DNA of 64,000 nucleotides from an uncultured SAR86 cluster bacterium. GTDB lineage: Bacteria > Pseudomonadota > Gammaproteobacteria > Magnimaribacterales > TMED112. The stretch is taken from the NCBI GenBank assembly GCA_902585315.1, contig CACIDC010000004.1, positions 1-64,000 on the forward strand, read 5' to 3'. Each line of letters begins with the position of its first letter. Positions within the stretch are counted from its first letter, which is position 1. Shown piece by piece: positions 49,187-58,275 of the stretch. A program made the position numbers and the translations under genes. Under the pieces are notes generated by a model that saw nothing but the letters and a program-made list of their open reading frames with translations, did no database searches and was not told the DNA's origin.

Positions 49187-52065
49187 ATTCTTTTTATTAG
49201 AAAATCGTTTCCTTGAGCAGTTTTTTCAAGGTTAGGATTAATAATTGAAAAGACACTGTAAGGTTTAAGTTTTAAAGAATTTGCTGCTTCGACTAAATCT
49301 TCTTTTGTAACACTGAAAATATTTTTCCTATACTCTTCACGCATCTTTTGTGTTTTATCTTCACTCATTAATCTGTAATCTTTAAATGCTTCACCAGCTG
49401 GAGAAGCAGGTTTATCAATATCAGATAAAACTGATAACTTACTCTCTAAAATCATATTTTCATCGAAGCTCCCTAACGCTGCCCAACTAATTGCACTTTG
49501 GAAATCTTCTATTGTTTCGATAAACCTTGGATCTCGGTACGAATAGAATTTAAATGTGCCTGAGAATGGATCGTACGAAGCACCACCGCCATAGGCACCA
49601 CCTTGTTCTCTAACTCTTTTGTGAAGAAATTCGTTTCTCATCAAACTTGAGAGAAGAATGAATTTTGGAGATTCTTTCACATCATAAATTGGTGCATCAA
49701 GTGACATTGCTGAAAAATTCACTTGTGTATTGATTGGGAAAGCTATTTTGTTGAATATTTTAGTAAAGTTTATATTTACTTTAGAATTACCGTCTTTCTC
49801 AAAGTCAATTTCTCTAATTGCATTAATTTGGTCTTTGGTTAATTTTTCATTTGAAACGAAAAGCAATTCACTTTTCATCGATTCCAATTTTTTGTACATT
49901 GTCTCAACTTTTTCAATCTCTTTTTTCATTAAATCGTCTTGGTTTGTAACAAAGGGAGCAAATTTTGAGATTGCACTCAGTCCGCCCATAGATTCTTGGA
50001 GGTAAGAGAGCTGATTATGTGATGAGCTAGCTCCTAACATTGCAAATCTATGGCCATTTTCAACAATGGATTGTTGGAAACCCATAAAATTTTGGAACAT
50101 TAATTCTTTAATCCTCCCATGAAGATCAAAATTAGTTTTATTGAAAATTTCAAAGATAAGATTTGTGGTGTCAATTGTATTTTCAGGTAAAAATTTCGCT
50201 GATAAGGTCATCTTGCCCTTAAGTTCTTCATTTTTGTCATAGAAAAAATGATTTGAGGCTGATATTCCACCTGATATTTTAGAAATTTCTTTTTGCAACT
50301 GAATATGATCTTTATTTCCTGCAGCTACTTTACCGAGCAGTGCTGAAAGAATCATTAAACTATCAAGTTCATCTTGAGATTCAACTACCAATTCTTTGGA
50401 GACAAGATTGTAGGTTAAACCATTTGTTGGTTGCTGATAAAAGATGGGATAATAACCAAAAGTTGTTAATTTCTTTGTCTTTGGGAAATCAACATTTTTA
50501 GGAACATCATTTAGTTCTAGTTTGGGTAAAACGTCTTTGTCTGGAATCGCATTTTGCCTGTCAGCCAAACTCTTGGATTGCTTGACTAAGTCAAGTTTCT
50601 CCTTGCTGCTCATAGATGATTGTATGTTATTCAGAATTTTCTTTAACTCTGTTTCTTTTTTATTAATCAGATCTGTGTCTGGTGTCATTTCAAGGCTTAC
50701 TTTGTGATTATTTGAGATAAAAAATTTATCAATCAGGTTGGTTAGAAAATCTTTTTCCTTTACTTTCTCTTTTAATTTTTTTAATGCTTCATCTACGTTA
50801 GAAAGTTCTAAAGGATTTGCTTTATAGAGCGAACCAGGCGCCATAGACAAAAGAATTTGTAAACCATAAGGCAAAGATGCTGCTGAAATTTCTCTTCTAC
50901 TCAACTCTAATTGATATAAAGCAGACGATATTTGTTCATCAGAAAAACCTTTTTTAACAATATCTTTAAAAGTCTTATCAAGTAATTTTTCAAATTTTGG
51001 CTGACTGTTAGCCTCGCTTCCCTCAACACCACAAATGAAAACAAGATGTCTCATACTATCTTCTAGACCCAGAATTTGAGCTGGCGATTTGCTGATATCA
51101 TTGGACTCCAACGCACCATAAAGAGGAGAAGATGAGTTATCCATTATTAAAAGTGATATTAGATGAGCTTCTAGTAGTTGATCAATGTCAAAACTTTCAC
51201 CTAGAACCCAAGCAGCATAATTTTGATGTCCAGACTGTTCTTTTGAAACTGGATTAAAAGATTCCACAGCTTGTATAGGCTTTGGAAATGGTTTTTGCTG
51301 TTCAACTACCTCAATATCTTTTTCGTCAACTTTTTTAAACTTTTGAAATAGCTTTTTATCGATGAATGATTGAATCTCTTTCGCGTCAATATCTCCCCAA
51401 GTGAAATAAGTTGCATTTGATGGATGGTAGAATTTTTTATGGAAATCTTTTAGATACTTATGAGTCAAGTTAGTAATATCTTTCGGTTCTCCACCACTAT
51501 TATGTCTGTATGTAAGATCTGGGAATAAATTTTTTGTTAAAGCTTGCCAAGTTGTGTTAGTAATATTGCTCATTGAGCCCTTCATCTCATTAAATACAAC
51601 GCCTTTGTATTCTAAATCTGAGCTGCTTTTATCTAATTTTGAAAATTCAAGACGATGACCTTCCTGCATAAAATCTTCTTCCTCTAACAAGGGAAAATAT
51701 GCTGCATCTAAATAGACATCTAGCAGGTTAAAAAAATCTTTTTTGCTTTGAGTTGCAAATGGATAAGCTGTCCAATCGCTTGCTGTGAAGGCATTCATGA
51801 AAGTACTCATCGATCTTCTGAGCATCATAAAAAAAGGGTCTCGAACTTTAAATTTCTCAGAGCCGCATAAGGTTGTATGTTCAAGAATGTGTGCTACACC
51901 TGTCGAATCCTCAGGGATTGTTCTAAACATGACCATGAAGACAAGCTCTTTGGAATTATTCTTCAAGTGAATGTGTTCAGAATTGTACTCGTCAAGCACA
52001 TATCTTTCAGCTTCGAATCCTAAAGATGGATTATTTTTTTTATCTAAAAGTTTATAACTATTCAT
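49183..52065 (-). CDS. M16 family metalloprotease, presequence protease (PreP) type
   Basis: The 960-residue protein is in the PreP/insulinase-like M16C group: the inverted zinc motif HxxEH is HILEH with His59, Glu62 and His63, followed by CGSEKFKVRDPFF, typical of PreP. A catalytic chamber is formed by two homologous halves; the second half has the RVREQGGAYGGGASYDP segment near residue 818. It degrades short peptides, perhaps signal peptides. No clear signal peptide is present, so it is probably cytoplasmic. Confidence 0.88.
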
Positions 52066-52118
52066 GGTTGAAATAATTCAATTGAACTAATATATATAAA
52101 TTAGGTCAGAAATAAAGT

Positions 52119-52628
52119 ATGTATAAAAAAATTTTAACACTTCTAACATTAATAGTGATGATTGGTTGTAGTTCCAACCCTGTAAGCGTAGAAAAAGTCA
52201 GTACTTTTACCTTGCAAGACTTTGATAGTTTTGTCGTAGTGATATCAGATAAGTCTGATGATGTTAAAGTTAGCCCATTTACTAATGCAGGATTCAAAAA
52301 AGAGTTCAGCGAACAATTGCAAAACCTTGGGCTCACAGAAAACTTAGATAACCCTGATTTCAAAGCAGTAATTTCATTGTCCGTCGATAAGAAAAATAAA
52401 AGAAGAACTGCTAGAAGAAGTCCTTACTATTATTACGACCCTTTCTATGACGATTATGGGTATCAAACTGATAGATCTATGTTGAGATTAACGATATATG
52501 ATGCTGAAAACGGTGATCCTTTGTGGACAGGTTTAAGATCAACTCAATACGTTGATAAAGAATTAAAATTAGATCAAGAACAGATATCAAAATACGTGCA
52601 AAGTTTCTTATCAGAATTAGTGGGCTAG
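52119..52628 (+). CDS. DUF4136-type lipoprotein
   Basis: The 169-residue protein has a lipoprotein signal ending IVMIGCSS (Cys17). The body, with DFDSFVVV near residue 28, NPDFKAVISLSVDKK near 82, and SMLRLTIYDAENGDPLWTG near 122, resembles DUF4136, a family of outer-membrane lipoproteins of unknown function. An unusual patch RRSPYYYYDPFYDDYGY near residues 103-119 is tyrosine-rich. It diverges from the M16 protease gene and ends in a four-base overlap with the next gene. Confidence 0.7.
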   Translation: MYKKILTLLTLIVMIGCSSNPVSVEKVSTFTLQDFDSFVVVISDKSDDVKVSPFTNAGFKKEFSEQLQNLGLTENLDNPDFKAVISLSVDKKNKRRTARRSPYYYYDPFYDDYGYQTDRSMLRLTIYDAENGDPLWTGLRSTQYVDKELKLDQEQISKYVQSFLSELVG

Positions 52629-53206
52629 GGCACTAGCCATACACTTGAAAGCTTCCCTTTAGAATTCCAATTAAATTTACATCTCCTGTGGCCTTGCCGT
52701 TGTAGATAAAGAAACTCGAGAGAGTGATAGTTAAATTCAATGGTACAAAAATTTGCGTATCCATCTTCAAGCTTAATATCTTTCATATGAAAGTCGTAGA
52801 TTTCAGGTTTTTCAGCTTTATGGCTTGAACCATCTTTTACTGAGTAGCATTTTTTTGAGATTGCTTGAGACTCATCCCAAGCTTTAAGGCTATTTTTATT
52901 ATTGTGATGTATTTTAGATTTTCCAACCAATCTAATTTGAGTTTTTAAATAAGGGTCGTACGCAATAATTGATGTTCTTGGATCATCAAGCATTTCTTTA
53001 ACTTTATCAGAGCGAAAATCTGAGTGAAACCGCATCGTTCTCTGGGTGGCATTATGAGCGCGAAGTACCATTACCCGTGATGAAATATTTTGATGTGAGA
53101 AAGAACTAATAATTGGGGTATGAAAAATAGATTCTCTATTTTTGACACCATCTTTAAGTAAGAAATTTGCTCTTTTAAGTATTTCACTTTTATTGTTGTA
53201 GTTCAT
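52625..53206 (-). CDS. Flavin-binding split-barrel protein (pyridoxamine-phosphate-oxidase-like)
   Basis: The 193-residue protein has the PNPOx-like fold. RVMVLRAHNATQRTMRFHSD near residues 44-63 and the RSDKVKEMLDDPRTSIIAY segment after it fit the Pyridox_oxase_2 group, which contains FMN-dependent proteins of unknown substrate. It lacks the PdxH C-terminal motif, so it is not a second PdxH. The gene is on the minus strand and converges with the DUF4136 gene. Confidence 0.72.
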   Translation of the reverse strand: MNYNNKSEILKRANFLLKDGVKNRESIFHTPIISSFSHQNISSRVMVLRAHNATQRTMRFHSDFRSDKVKEMLDDPRTSIIAYDPYLKTQIRLVGKSKIHHNNKNSLKAWDESQAISKKCYSVKDGSSHKAEKPEIYDFHMKDIKLEDGYANFCTIEFNYHSLEFLYLQRQGHRRCKFNWNSKGKLSSVWLVP

Positions 53207-53264
53207 ATCAACAGTCTAATCTAAGTTTATTCACATGAGTAATTTTTGCTTTAGAATACTACTT

Positions 53265-53909
53265 ATGAGTCAGCCTACAAGGATACCGCCAAGAAGAAAA
53301 TCGAAAGGGGATGGACAGTTTATGTTTAGTGCCTTACTGATAGTTATTGTGATTGCCTGCCTATTGGGGATGTATTTTTATATCGAAGAGCAAAAAAATT
53401 CTAATAATGAGGCTCTAGCAGCTGTAGGCGAAAAAATTGAAATCATAGAAGGCAAGCTATCCATCACCAATGAAGATTCTGAACAAAATATGGAGACCAT
53501 GACAGATCAAATAGCTTTTTTAGATAAAGAAGTAAGAAAACTTTGGGGTCACAGAAAAGGCTATCTTGATAATTTTAAAAAACAAGAAACTAAATCTTCG
53601 CAAAATGAAAGAAATCTGCAAAATTTGAAAGCAGTATCGAGCGGCTTAGAGGATCAACTTTCTTCTATCAATCAAAAGATTCAGTTAGCGGAAGATTTGC
53701 AATTAAAAATTACACTACTAACAAATGAACTAAACAAACAAAAAGAGATCATAGAAACCAATCAGTCATCCATCGATGCTGTGGATTCATATCGAAGACA
53801 AAATAATCAAAAAGTTGCGGATGTTTTAAATAGACTAAATGGTTTAACACGAGATTTGCAGGCAATTGAAAATGAACTGAAAGCACTTAAAGGGGAGAGC
53901 AATGAATAG
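53265..53909 (+). CDS. Membrane-anchored coiled-coil protein, unknown function
   Basis: The chosen start, ATG at 53265 (MSQPTRIPPRRKSKGDG), gives 214 residues; an ATG at 53235 would add ten. A basic cytoplasmic tail precedes one membrane helix (about residues 20-40), then a long heptad-rich region almost to the C-terminus, presumably in the periplasm. I do not recognise a family. Its last eight bases overlap the next small membrane gene, suggesting a joint function at the membrane. Confidence 0.6.
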   Translation: MSQPTRIPPRRKSKGDGQFMFSALLIVIVIACLLGMYFYIEEQKNSNNEALAAVGEKIEIIEGKLSITNEDSEQNMETMTDQIAFLDKEVRKLWGHRKGYLDNFKKQETKSSQNERNLQNLKAVSSGLEDQLSSINQKIQLAEDLQLKITLLTNELNKQKEIIETNQSSIDAVDSYRRQNNQKVADVLNRLNGLTRDLQAIENELKALKGESNE

Positions 53910-54114
53910 TCTCCTTAATGAAACTTTTTTTAAGATATTTTTAGTCATTTGTTTAGTACCCGTAGCTATTTTAGTTGGTAAAGCTTTTCTACTGCTTTCA
54001 CCAATTCTTTTTTGGGTTTTAGGCTATATGGCTTTTAAAAAGGGCAATCAAAACGAAACAATAATGTGGGTTATTTTTGCCGTTTTAGGTTTAATCCTTG
54101 CCTTTGTCATATAG
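53902..54114 (+). CDS. Small membrane protein, unknown function
   Basis: This 70-residue protein has two or three hydrophobic segments (residues 8-42 and 52-70) with a short polar KKGNQNE loop. The start overlaps the end of the coiled-coil gene by eight bases, and tRNA-Leu begins 16 bases after its stop. No family is recognised. Confidence 0.6.
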   Translation: MNSLLNETFFKIFLVICLVPVAILVGKAFLLLSPILFWVLGYMAFKKGNQNETIMWVIFAVLGLILAFVI

Positions 54115-54129
54115 AATAAGCAATCTACC

Positions 54130-54214
54130 GGGGATGTGGTGGAACTGGCAGACACGCTGGATTTAGGTTCCAGTGCCGTAAGGCGTGGGGGTTCGACTCC
54201 CTCCATCCCTACCA
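54130..54214 (+). tRNA. tRNA-Leu (anticodon TAG)
   Basis: An 85-base class-II tRNA: acceptor GGGGATG with CATCCCT (position 1 is a G-U), discriminator A and encoded CCA. The anticodon stem CTGGA/TCCAG holds TAG at 54164-54166, reading CUN leucine codons. The GTGGAACTGGCAGACAC D arm and a long variable arm are typical of tRNA-Leu. Confidence 0.96.
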
Positions 54215-54233
54215 ATTTTGTTAAAATAAAATT

Positions 54234-54371
54234 ATGAAAGACGAAGACTTAATGAAATTAAGTGAGCATTTTTTTGAGAAGTGTCCAACAGAAGCTAGAA
54301 ATTTTTTTCACCAAATTCTTGCCAAGCTGGATGAAATTGAAAAGAAGCTTGAAGATTTAGAATCTAAATAA
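54234..54371 (+). CDS. Possible 45-residue charged helical protein
   Basis: An ATG 19 bases after tRNA-Leu opens a 45-codon frame (MKDEDLMKLSEHFFEKCP...LEDLESK) ending in TAA at 54371. It is strongly charged and would form a coiled helix at its C-terminus. No ribosome binding site is obvious. The gap would otherwise be empty for about 170 bases. It may be a real small gene, but nothing here proves expression. Confidence 0.45.
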   Translation: MKDEDLMKLSEHFFEKCPTEARNFFHQILAKLDEIEKKLEDLESK

Positions 54372-54388
54372 ATTTTAAAAATTCTGAA

Positions 54389-55366
54389 TTATTGTGCAAT
54401 CCTGCCATTGATATCAAATTGTTTTAAAAAATTCCAAATTTCATCTGCAGCAATAATATCGTAATCGTTGAGATCTGTAGGCCAGTCATGAGCTATTTGC
54501 TCCATAAGAAATAATTCAACAGCAACATTATTCAAACAGCTATGATACCTATAGAGTGAACCTCCGTAACCATCATTATTAAGATCGGGAAGAGCAAAGA
54601 TAGTTTCTTGGTCACAGGCGTTATAGTTTTTCCAATAATCTATCATATCGGTCAGAGGTGTAGAGCGCCCATTACCATTGATGGGAACAACTGTATCATC
54701 TATGCCATGAATATGAACTATGGCAGTAGGTTGATTGGGACTACAAGTGTCATAAGTATTTGGTGTCATGGAGCCACCTACAGAGGCAACACCAGCAATT
54801 CTATAGCCTAAATTACAGGCTAGATGGTAGCTCATTTTACCCCCATTTGACTTACCAGTTGCATAGACTCTGCCTAGGTTTATTAGGTATTCACTATAAG
54901 CCCAATCAATCAGGCTAGAGATAAATTCGATGTCATTAGCTGGACTTTCACTCGTCCAACCACTGTCATTCCAATGTGGCTGACCTGTACTTGGTAAGAT
55001 AGAACCTTGTGGATAGATCACAAGAAAATTTTCTTGATCCGCTAAGGACTGAAATCCGGAATAACCCAAAAAATCCAGAGCTTGTCTTCTATATCCATGA
55101 AGATTGAATAGTAAAGGTACATAAGAATTTAAATTGCTAGGAACGTAAACATAGAACTCTCTATTAAGATCAAGATGCTTTACGGTACAGTATTTTAAAT
55201 TGGGATATTCTGTTGATGAACAGCTAGGAGCGTTGTTCACCGGTGGTGGAGTAACTATTGGAGTTGTAATTTCTTCAGAAGTTCCGCTACTTCCTCCGCC
55301 ACAACCCATTAAAAAGATAATTGAAAACATAGATAATATTTCAAATGTTTTAATCTTTGTTTTCAT
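54389..55366 (-). CDS. Poly(3-hydroxybutyrate) depolymerase-like esterase, lipoprotein
   Basis: The 325-residue protein starts with a lipoprotein signal ending LMGC (Cys22) and a glycine-, serine- and proline-rich linker. The alpha/beta-hydrolase domain matches the PHB-depolymerase/feruloyl-esterase family (LpqC): LLFNLHGYRRQ near residue 85, the nucleophile in ATGKSNGGKMSY (Ser173), VHIHGIDDTVVP near 217-228, and the His in HDWPTD near 297. It should act on polyesters or aromatic esters outside the inner membrane. It is convergent with the small ORF after tRNA-Leu. Confidence 0.82.
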   Translation of the reverse strand: MKTKIKTFEILSMFSIIFLMGCGGGSSGTSEEITTPIVTPPPVNNAPSCSSTEYPNLKYCTVKHLDLNREFYVYVPSNLNSYVPLLFNLHGYRRQALDFLGYSGFQSLADQENFLVIYPQGSILPSTGQPHWNDSGWTSESPANDIEFISSLIDWAYSEYLINLGRVYATGKSNGGKMSYHLACNLGYRIAGVASVGGSMTPNTYDTCSPNQPTAIVHIHGIDDTVVPINGNGRSTPLTDMIDYWKNYNACDQETIFALPDLNNDGYGGSLYRYHSCLNNVAVELFLMEQIAHDWPTDLNDYDIIAADEIWNFLKQFDINGRIAQ

Positions 55367-55429
55367 AAAAGGTGATCTGATTATATCAATGAATTTGACT
55401 GTAATTTAAATATTTAAGAGGATAAGGTT

Positions 55430-55795
55430 ATGGATAGATTTTTGAACATACTGACATATGCAATTGGTCTTCTTTTTGTATTTAATGGACTCATGTGGCT
55501 CACTAGCCCAGCAGATATCGCTTCAACTCTAGGAATGCCATTATTAACAGGTCACGGTCTAAGTACACAAATTGGCGACTTAGCTAGCTTCTTTTTAGTT
55601 GTTGGTATTTTTTCTTTGCTTGGTGCTTACACCAAAAAAACATATTGGTTTTATGCACCTGCGGCTTTAGTAGGTTTTGCAGCTCTTTCAAGAATAATTG
55701 CATACCTTGCTCATGGTGCTGCTCTATCGACCGATAAAATATTGGTCGAAGTTGTTGTAATGAGTATTTTATTGTTTGCTGCGAAGAGAAGTTAG
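55430..55795 (+). CDS. DUF4345-like membrane protein
   Basis: The 121-residue protein has four predicted membrane helices. LTYAIGLLFVFNGLMWLTSP then IGDLASFFLVVGIFSLLGAY and a final SILLFAAKRS fit the four-helix DUF4345 family of unknown function. The start is supported by AGAGGATAAGG upstream. A second protein of similar type is encoded at the end of the window (63680 to beyond 64000). Confidence 0.6.
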   Translation: MDRFLNILTYAIGLLFVFNGLMWLTSPADIASTLGMPLLTGHGLSTQIGDLASFFLVVGIFSLLGAYTKKTYWFYAPAALVGFAALSRIIAYLAHGAALSTDKILVEVVVMSILLFAAKRS

Positions 55796-55802
55796 ATCCA
55801 AG

Positions 55803-56063
55803 TTATTTGGTTTTGATTTTATTATTATCATAGGATTGATGCCGACCAACCTTAAAGCCTCTTAAAGATGCGTGTTTTGTTTTTCGGCCACGCACTCTTT
55901 TCTTCCACACCAAAAAGGACCCTGAATTTAATTCTTTTTGCATTAGTTTCTTTACACCAGCTTGATCTAAATCAAATTCTTGTTTGATGGCATCAAATGG
56001 AGTTCTGTCCTCCCATGCCATTTCAATGATTCTGGATATTTCTTCCCGATTAAAATTATGCAT
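55803..56063 (-). CDS. TIGR03643/DUF2805 family protein
   Basis: The 86-residue protein matches a small conserved family common in marine bacteria: REEISRIIEMAWEDRTPFD near residues 6-24, then FDLDQAGVKKLMQKELN, then FLVWKKRVRGRKTKHASLRG with many basic residues. The N-terminal part looks like a helix-turn-helix; the basic tail suggests nucleic-acid binding. The function is unknown. Confidence 0.8.
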   Translation of the reverse strand: MHNFNREEISRIIEMAWEDRTPFDAIKQEFDLDQAGVKKLMQKELNSGSFLVWKKRVRGRKTKHASLRGFKVGRHQSYDNNKIKTK

Positions 56064-56103
56064 TTAATTGAATTAAAGTAGTTTCTCTCATATATATAAA
56101 TAT

Positions 56104-56745
56104 ATGAAGTATCTTATAGCTGGTTCAACTGGTTTAATTGGAAAAAACCTAGTTAATATTCTTTCGCCAAATAATGATGTAATTGCACTTGCTCGAAGAA
56201 ATTATCAATTTCCAAAAAATGTAGAGCAGCTTATCTTAGATTACGATAAAAATTATGAGCTGCCTAAAGCTGATCACTTATTTATTTGTCTTGGATTTCC
56301 TGTGGAATTACTCGATCTAGTAATTATGCGACGATCTGTAAAAAAATTATTTTATAAAGTGGATTATGACTATGTTTGTAATCTAGCAAAACAAGCAAAA
56401 TTAAGTGGTATTGAAAATATATCAGTTATTTCTTCGGTGGGAGCACATGCTAAATCATTTAACTTCTACTTAAAAACCAAAGGCCTAATGGAGCAAAAAC
56501 TAAAGAATTTAAATTTTAAAAAATTGAATATATTTCAACCCAGTCATTTGCTTGGAGAGAGAGACAAGCCTCAAGGGCATGATGTTAAGCTTTTCGAGGA
56601 TATAACAAATTTTTCTGGACAGTTTCTTTTCGGACCACTTAAGAAATTTAAAAATGTAAAAGCTGAAGAAATCGCTCAATTGATGGCCAAAAAATCTAGT
56701 GATAGTAGCAACGGCATCAACATATATACTAGACTAGATATATGA
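56104..56745 (+). CDS. NAD(P)-binding Rossmann-fold protein (atypical SDR, HTATIP2/YbjT-like)
   Basis: The 213-residue protein has the extended-SDR nucleotide motif GSTGLIG at residues 7-13, ENISVISSVGAHA near 104 and FYLKTKGLMEQKL near 121, which places the Y-x-x-x-K residues as in atypical SDRs of the HTATIP2 group. Substrate unknown. It overlaps the haloalkane dehalogenase gene by four bases, which links them transcriptionally. Confidence 0.75.
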   Translation: MKYLIAGSTGLIGKNLVNILSPNNDVIALARRNYQFPKNVEQLILDYDKNYELPKADHLFICLGFPVELLDLVIMRRSVKKLFYKVDYDYVCNLAKQAKLSGIENISVISSVGAHAKSFNFYLKTKGLMEQKLKNLNFKKLNIFQPSHLLGERDKPQGHDVKLFEDITNFSGQFLFGPLKKFKNVKAEEIAQLMAKKSSDSSNGINIYTRLDI

Positions 56746-57629
56746 CAATACTTAGAACACCTGAAGAGAGATTTAATGGTTTAAAGGATTTTGATTTTGA
56801 ACCAAATTATTTTGAAGTTTGTCACGGAGAAGACAAATTAAGAATGCATTATTTAGATGAAAATCCATCATCTAAAGATGTAGTGCTTTTGTTACATGGG
56901 GAACCATCATGGTGCTATTTATATCGAAAAATTATTCCGCACCTTGTTGAAGCTGGGAAGAGGGTAATAGCACCTGACTTAATTGGGTTTGGAAAATCAG
57001 ATAAATATAAAGATAAAGATGCCTACACGTATGCAAACCATATTGATTGGACTTCTCAATTATTTAATCATTTACAACTGGATAATATAATTTTATTTGC
57101 TCAAGATTGGGGAGGTTTGATAGGTTTAAGAATACTAACTGCCCAGCCAGATAAATTCAGTGGACTTGTTGTATCTAATTCAGGATTGCCAGTAGGAATT
57201 GGGGCGACCGAAGGCTTTAATCAATGGTTAAATTACAGTCAAACAGTTGAGGATTTTAATTGTGGCAAGATTGTCTATCAAGGCAGTATGAAAAAGCTTG
57301 ATGAGGCACAAATAGCTGCCTACAATGCGCCTTTCCCGGATGAAACTTATAAAGCAGGTGCAAGAGCATTTCCATTACTTGTGCCAATAACTGACGGTCA
57401 TGACCAAGTGAAAGAAAATATTGAAGCTTGGGAAGTTTTGAAAACTTTTACGAAACCTACTCTAGCAATTTTTGGTGAATACGATATGTCTTTTAGAGAT
57501 CAAGATAAATATATCATTGAAAAAATTCCAGGAGCGAAAGGGTTGAATCATAGGTGGATTGAAGCCGGACATTTTTCACAAGAAAACCAACCTGAATTGA
57601 TTGCTAAAGAAATAATAAACCTAGTTTAG
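56742..57629 (+). CDS. Haloalkane dehalogenase (subfamily I type)
   Basis: The 295-residue alpha/beta hydrolase has the dehalogenase motifs: HGEPSWCYLYRKIIP from His52 (oxyanion Glu54), the nucleophile Asp122 and halide-binding Trp123 in FAQDWGGLIGLR, the acid Asp248 in FGEYDM, and the base His277 in EAGHFSQE. A second Trp (Trp162) could bind the halide. These residues follow DhlA of Xanthobacter (Asp124, Trp125, Asp260, His289) in order and context. The enzyme would release halide from short halogenated hydrocarbons. It overlaps the upstream gene by four bases, and its stop overlaps the convergent isomerase gene. Confidence 0.87.
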   Translation: MTILRTPEERFNGLKDFDFEPNYFEVCHGEDKLRMHYLDENPSSKDVVLLLHGEPSWCYLYRKIIPHLVEAGKRVIAPDLIGFGKSDKYKDKDAYTYANHIDWTSQLFNHLQLDNIILFAQDWGGLIGLRILTAQPDKFSGLVVSNSGLPVGIGATEGFNQWLNYSQTVEDFNCGKIVYQGSMKKLDEAQIAAYNAPFPDETYKAGARAFPLLVPITDGHDQVKENIEAWEVLKTFTKPTLAIFGEYDMSFRDQDKYIIEKIPGAKGLNHRWIEAGHFSQENQPELIAKEIINLV

Positions 57630-58219
57630 AAATAGTCAGGCATTTCTCTTAAAGCTTCCTTGCCCCAAAAAATTTGGTTGTGAAGAAAGAATGTTGGAAC
57701 ACCAAATGCACCAGCACTCACGGCATCTTCAGTATTTTTGATTAGTTTTTGCTTAACTTCTGGTTCTGAAGTTCTTTCAAGAATTTTTTCGCCACTGAGC
57801 CCAGATTTATTTAAATGATTAATAAGAATTTCTGTATCTCCCATATCTTTTTTGTCTTCCCACATGCCTGCAGCAATACAGTCTATGTACTCAATTAAAA
57901 AACCTTCTTCCTGAGCAACTAAAGCCCCTCTTTGCATAGTTAAAGTATTAATTGGAAAATGAGGATTTAAGCAAAATTTTGTTAATTTATGTAACTCGAC
58001 AAAACGTTTTATTTCTACATCAAAGTAATTGAATTTATTGGGAATCTCAGCATTAGCGATCATAGGAGGCTGGTTATTGGATAGCTTATGAATGCCTCCC
58101 AACAAACAAATTTCATAATTAAATTTAACCGAATATTTTTTTTCATAGTTAGGTATTACTTTGTGACAGAGATAGCCATTAGGGCTAGCAATATCAAATA
58201 TAAATTTAATGGTAACCAT
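57626..58219 (-). CDS. 2-hydroxychromene-2-carboxylate isomerase / DsbA-family kappa-GST-like protein
   Basis: The 197-residue thioredoxin-fold protein has FIFDIASPNGYL near residue 6 and SAGAFGVPTFFL near 165 followed by FWGKEALREM, the standard marks of the HCCA isomerase/kappa-GST group of DsbA-like proteins. It lacks a CxxC. These enzymes use glutathione to isomerise aromatic degradation intermediates, but most family members have unknown substrates. It converges on the dehalogenase gene and diverges from the SDR gene at 58276. Confidence 0.82.
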   Translation of the reverse strand: MVTIKFIFDIASPNGYLCHKVIPNYEKKYSVKFNYEICLLGGIHKLSNNQPPMIANAEIPNKFNYFDVEIKRFVELHKLTKFCLNPHFPINTLTMQRGALVAQEEGFLIEYIDCIAAGMWEDKKDMGDTEILINHLNKSGLSGEKILERTSEPEVKQKLIKNTEDAVSAGAFGVPTFFLHNQIFWGKEALREMPDYF

Positions 58220-58275
58220 ATCGGAATAAGTAATTTAATATTATCTTAAGATTAAATTATAAATAGAAGAATATT

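Noticed and set aside
52625-53206. A second pdxH
   Set aside because: It has the split-barrel fold but lacks the PdxH C-terminal motif, so it is called only as a flavin-binding relative.
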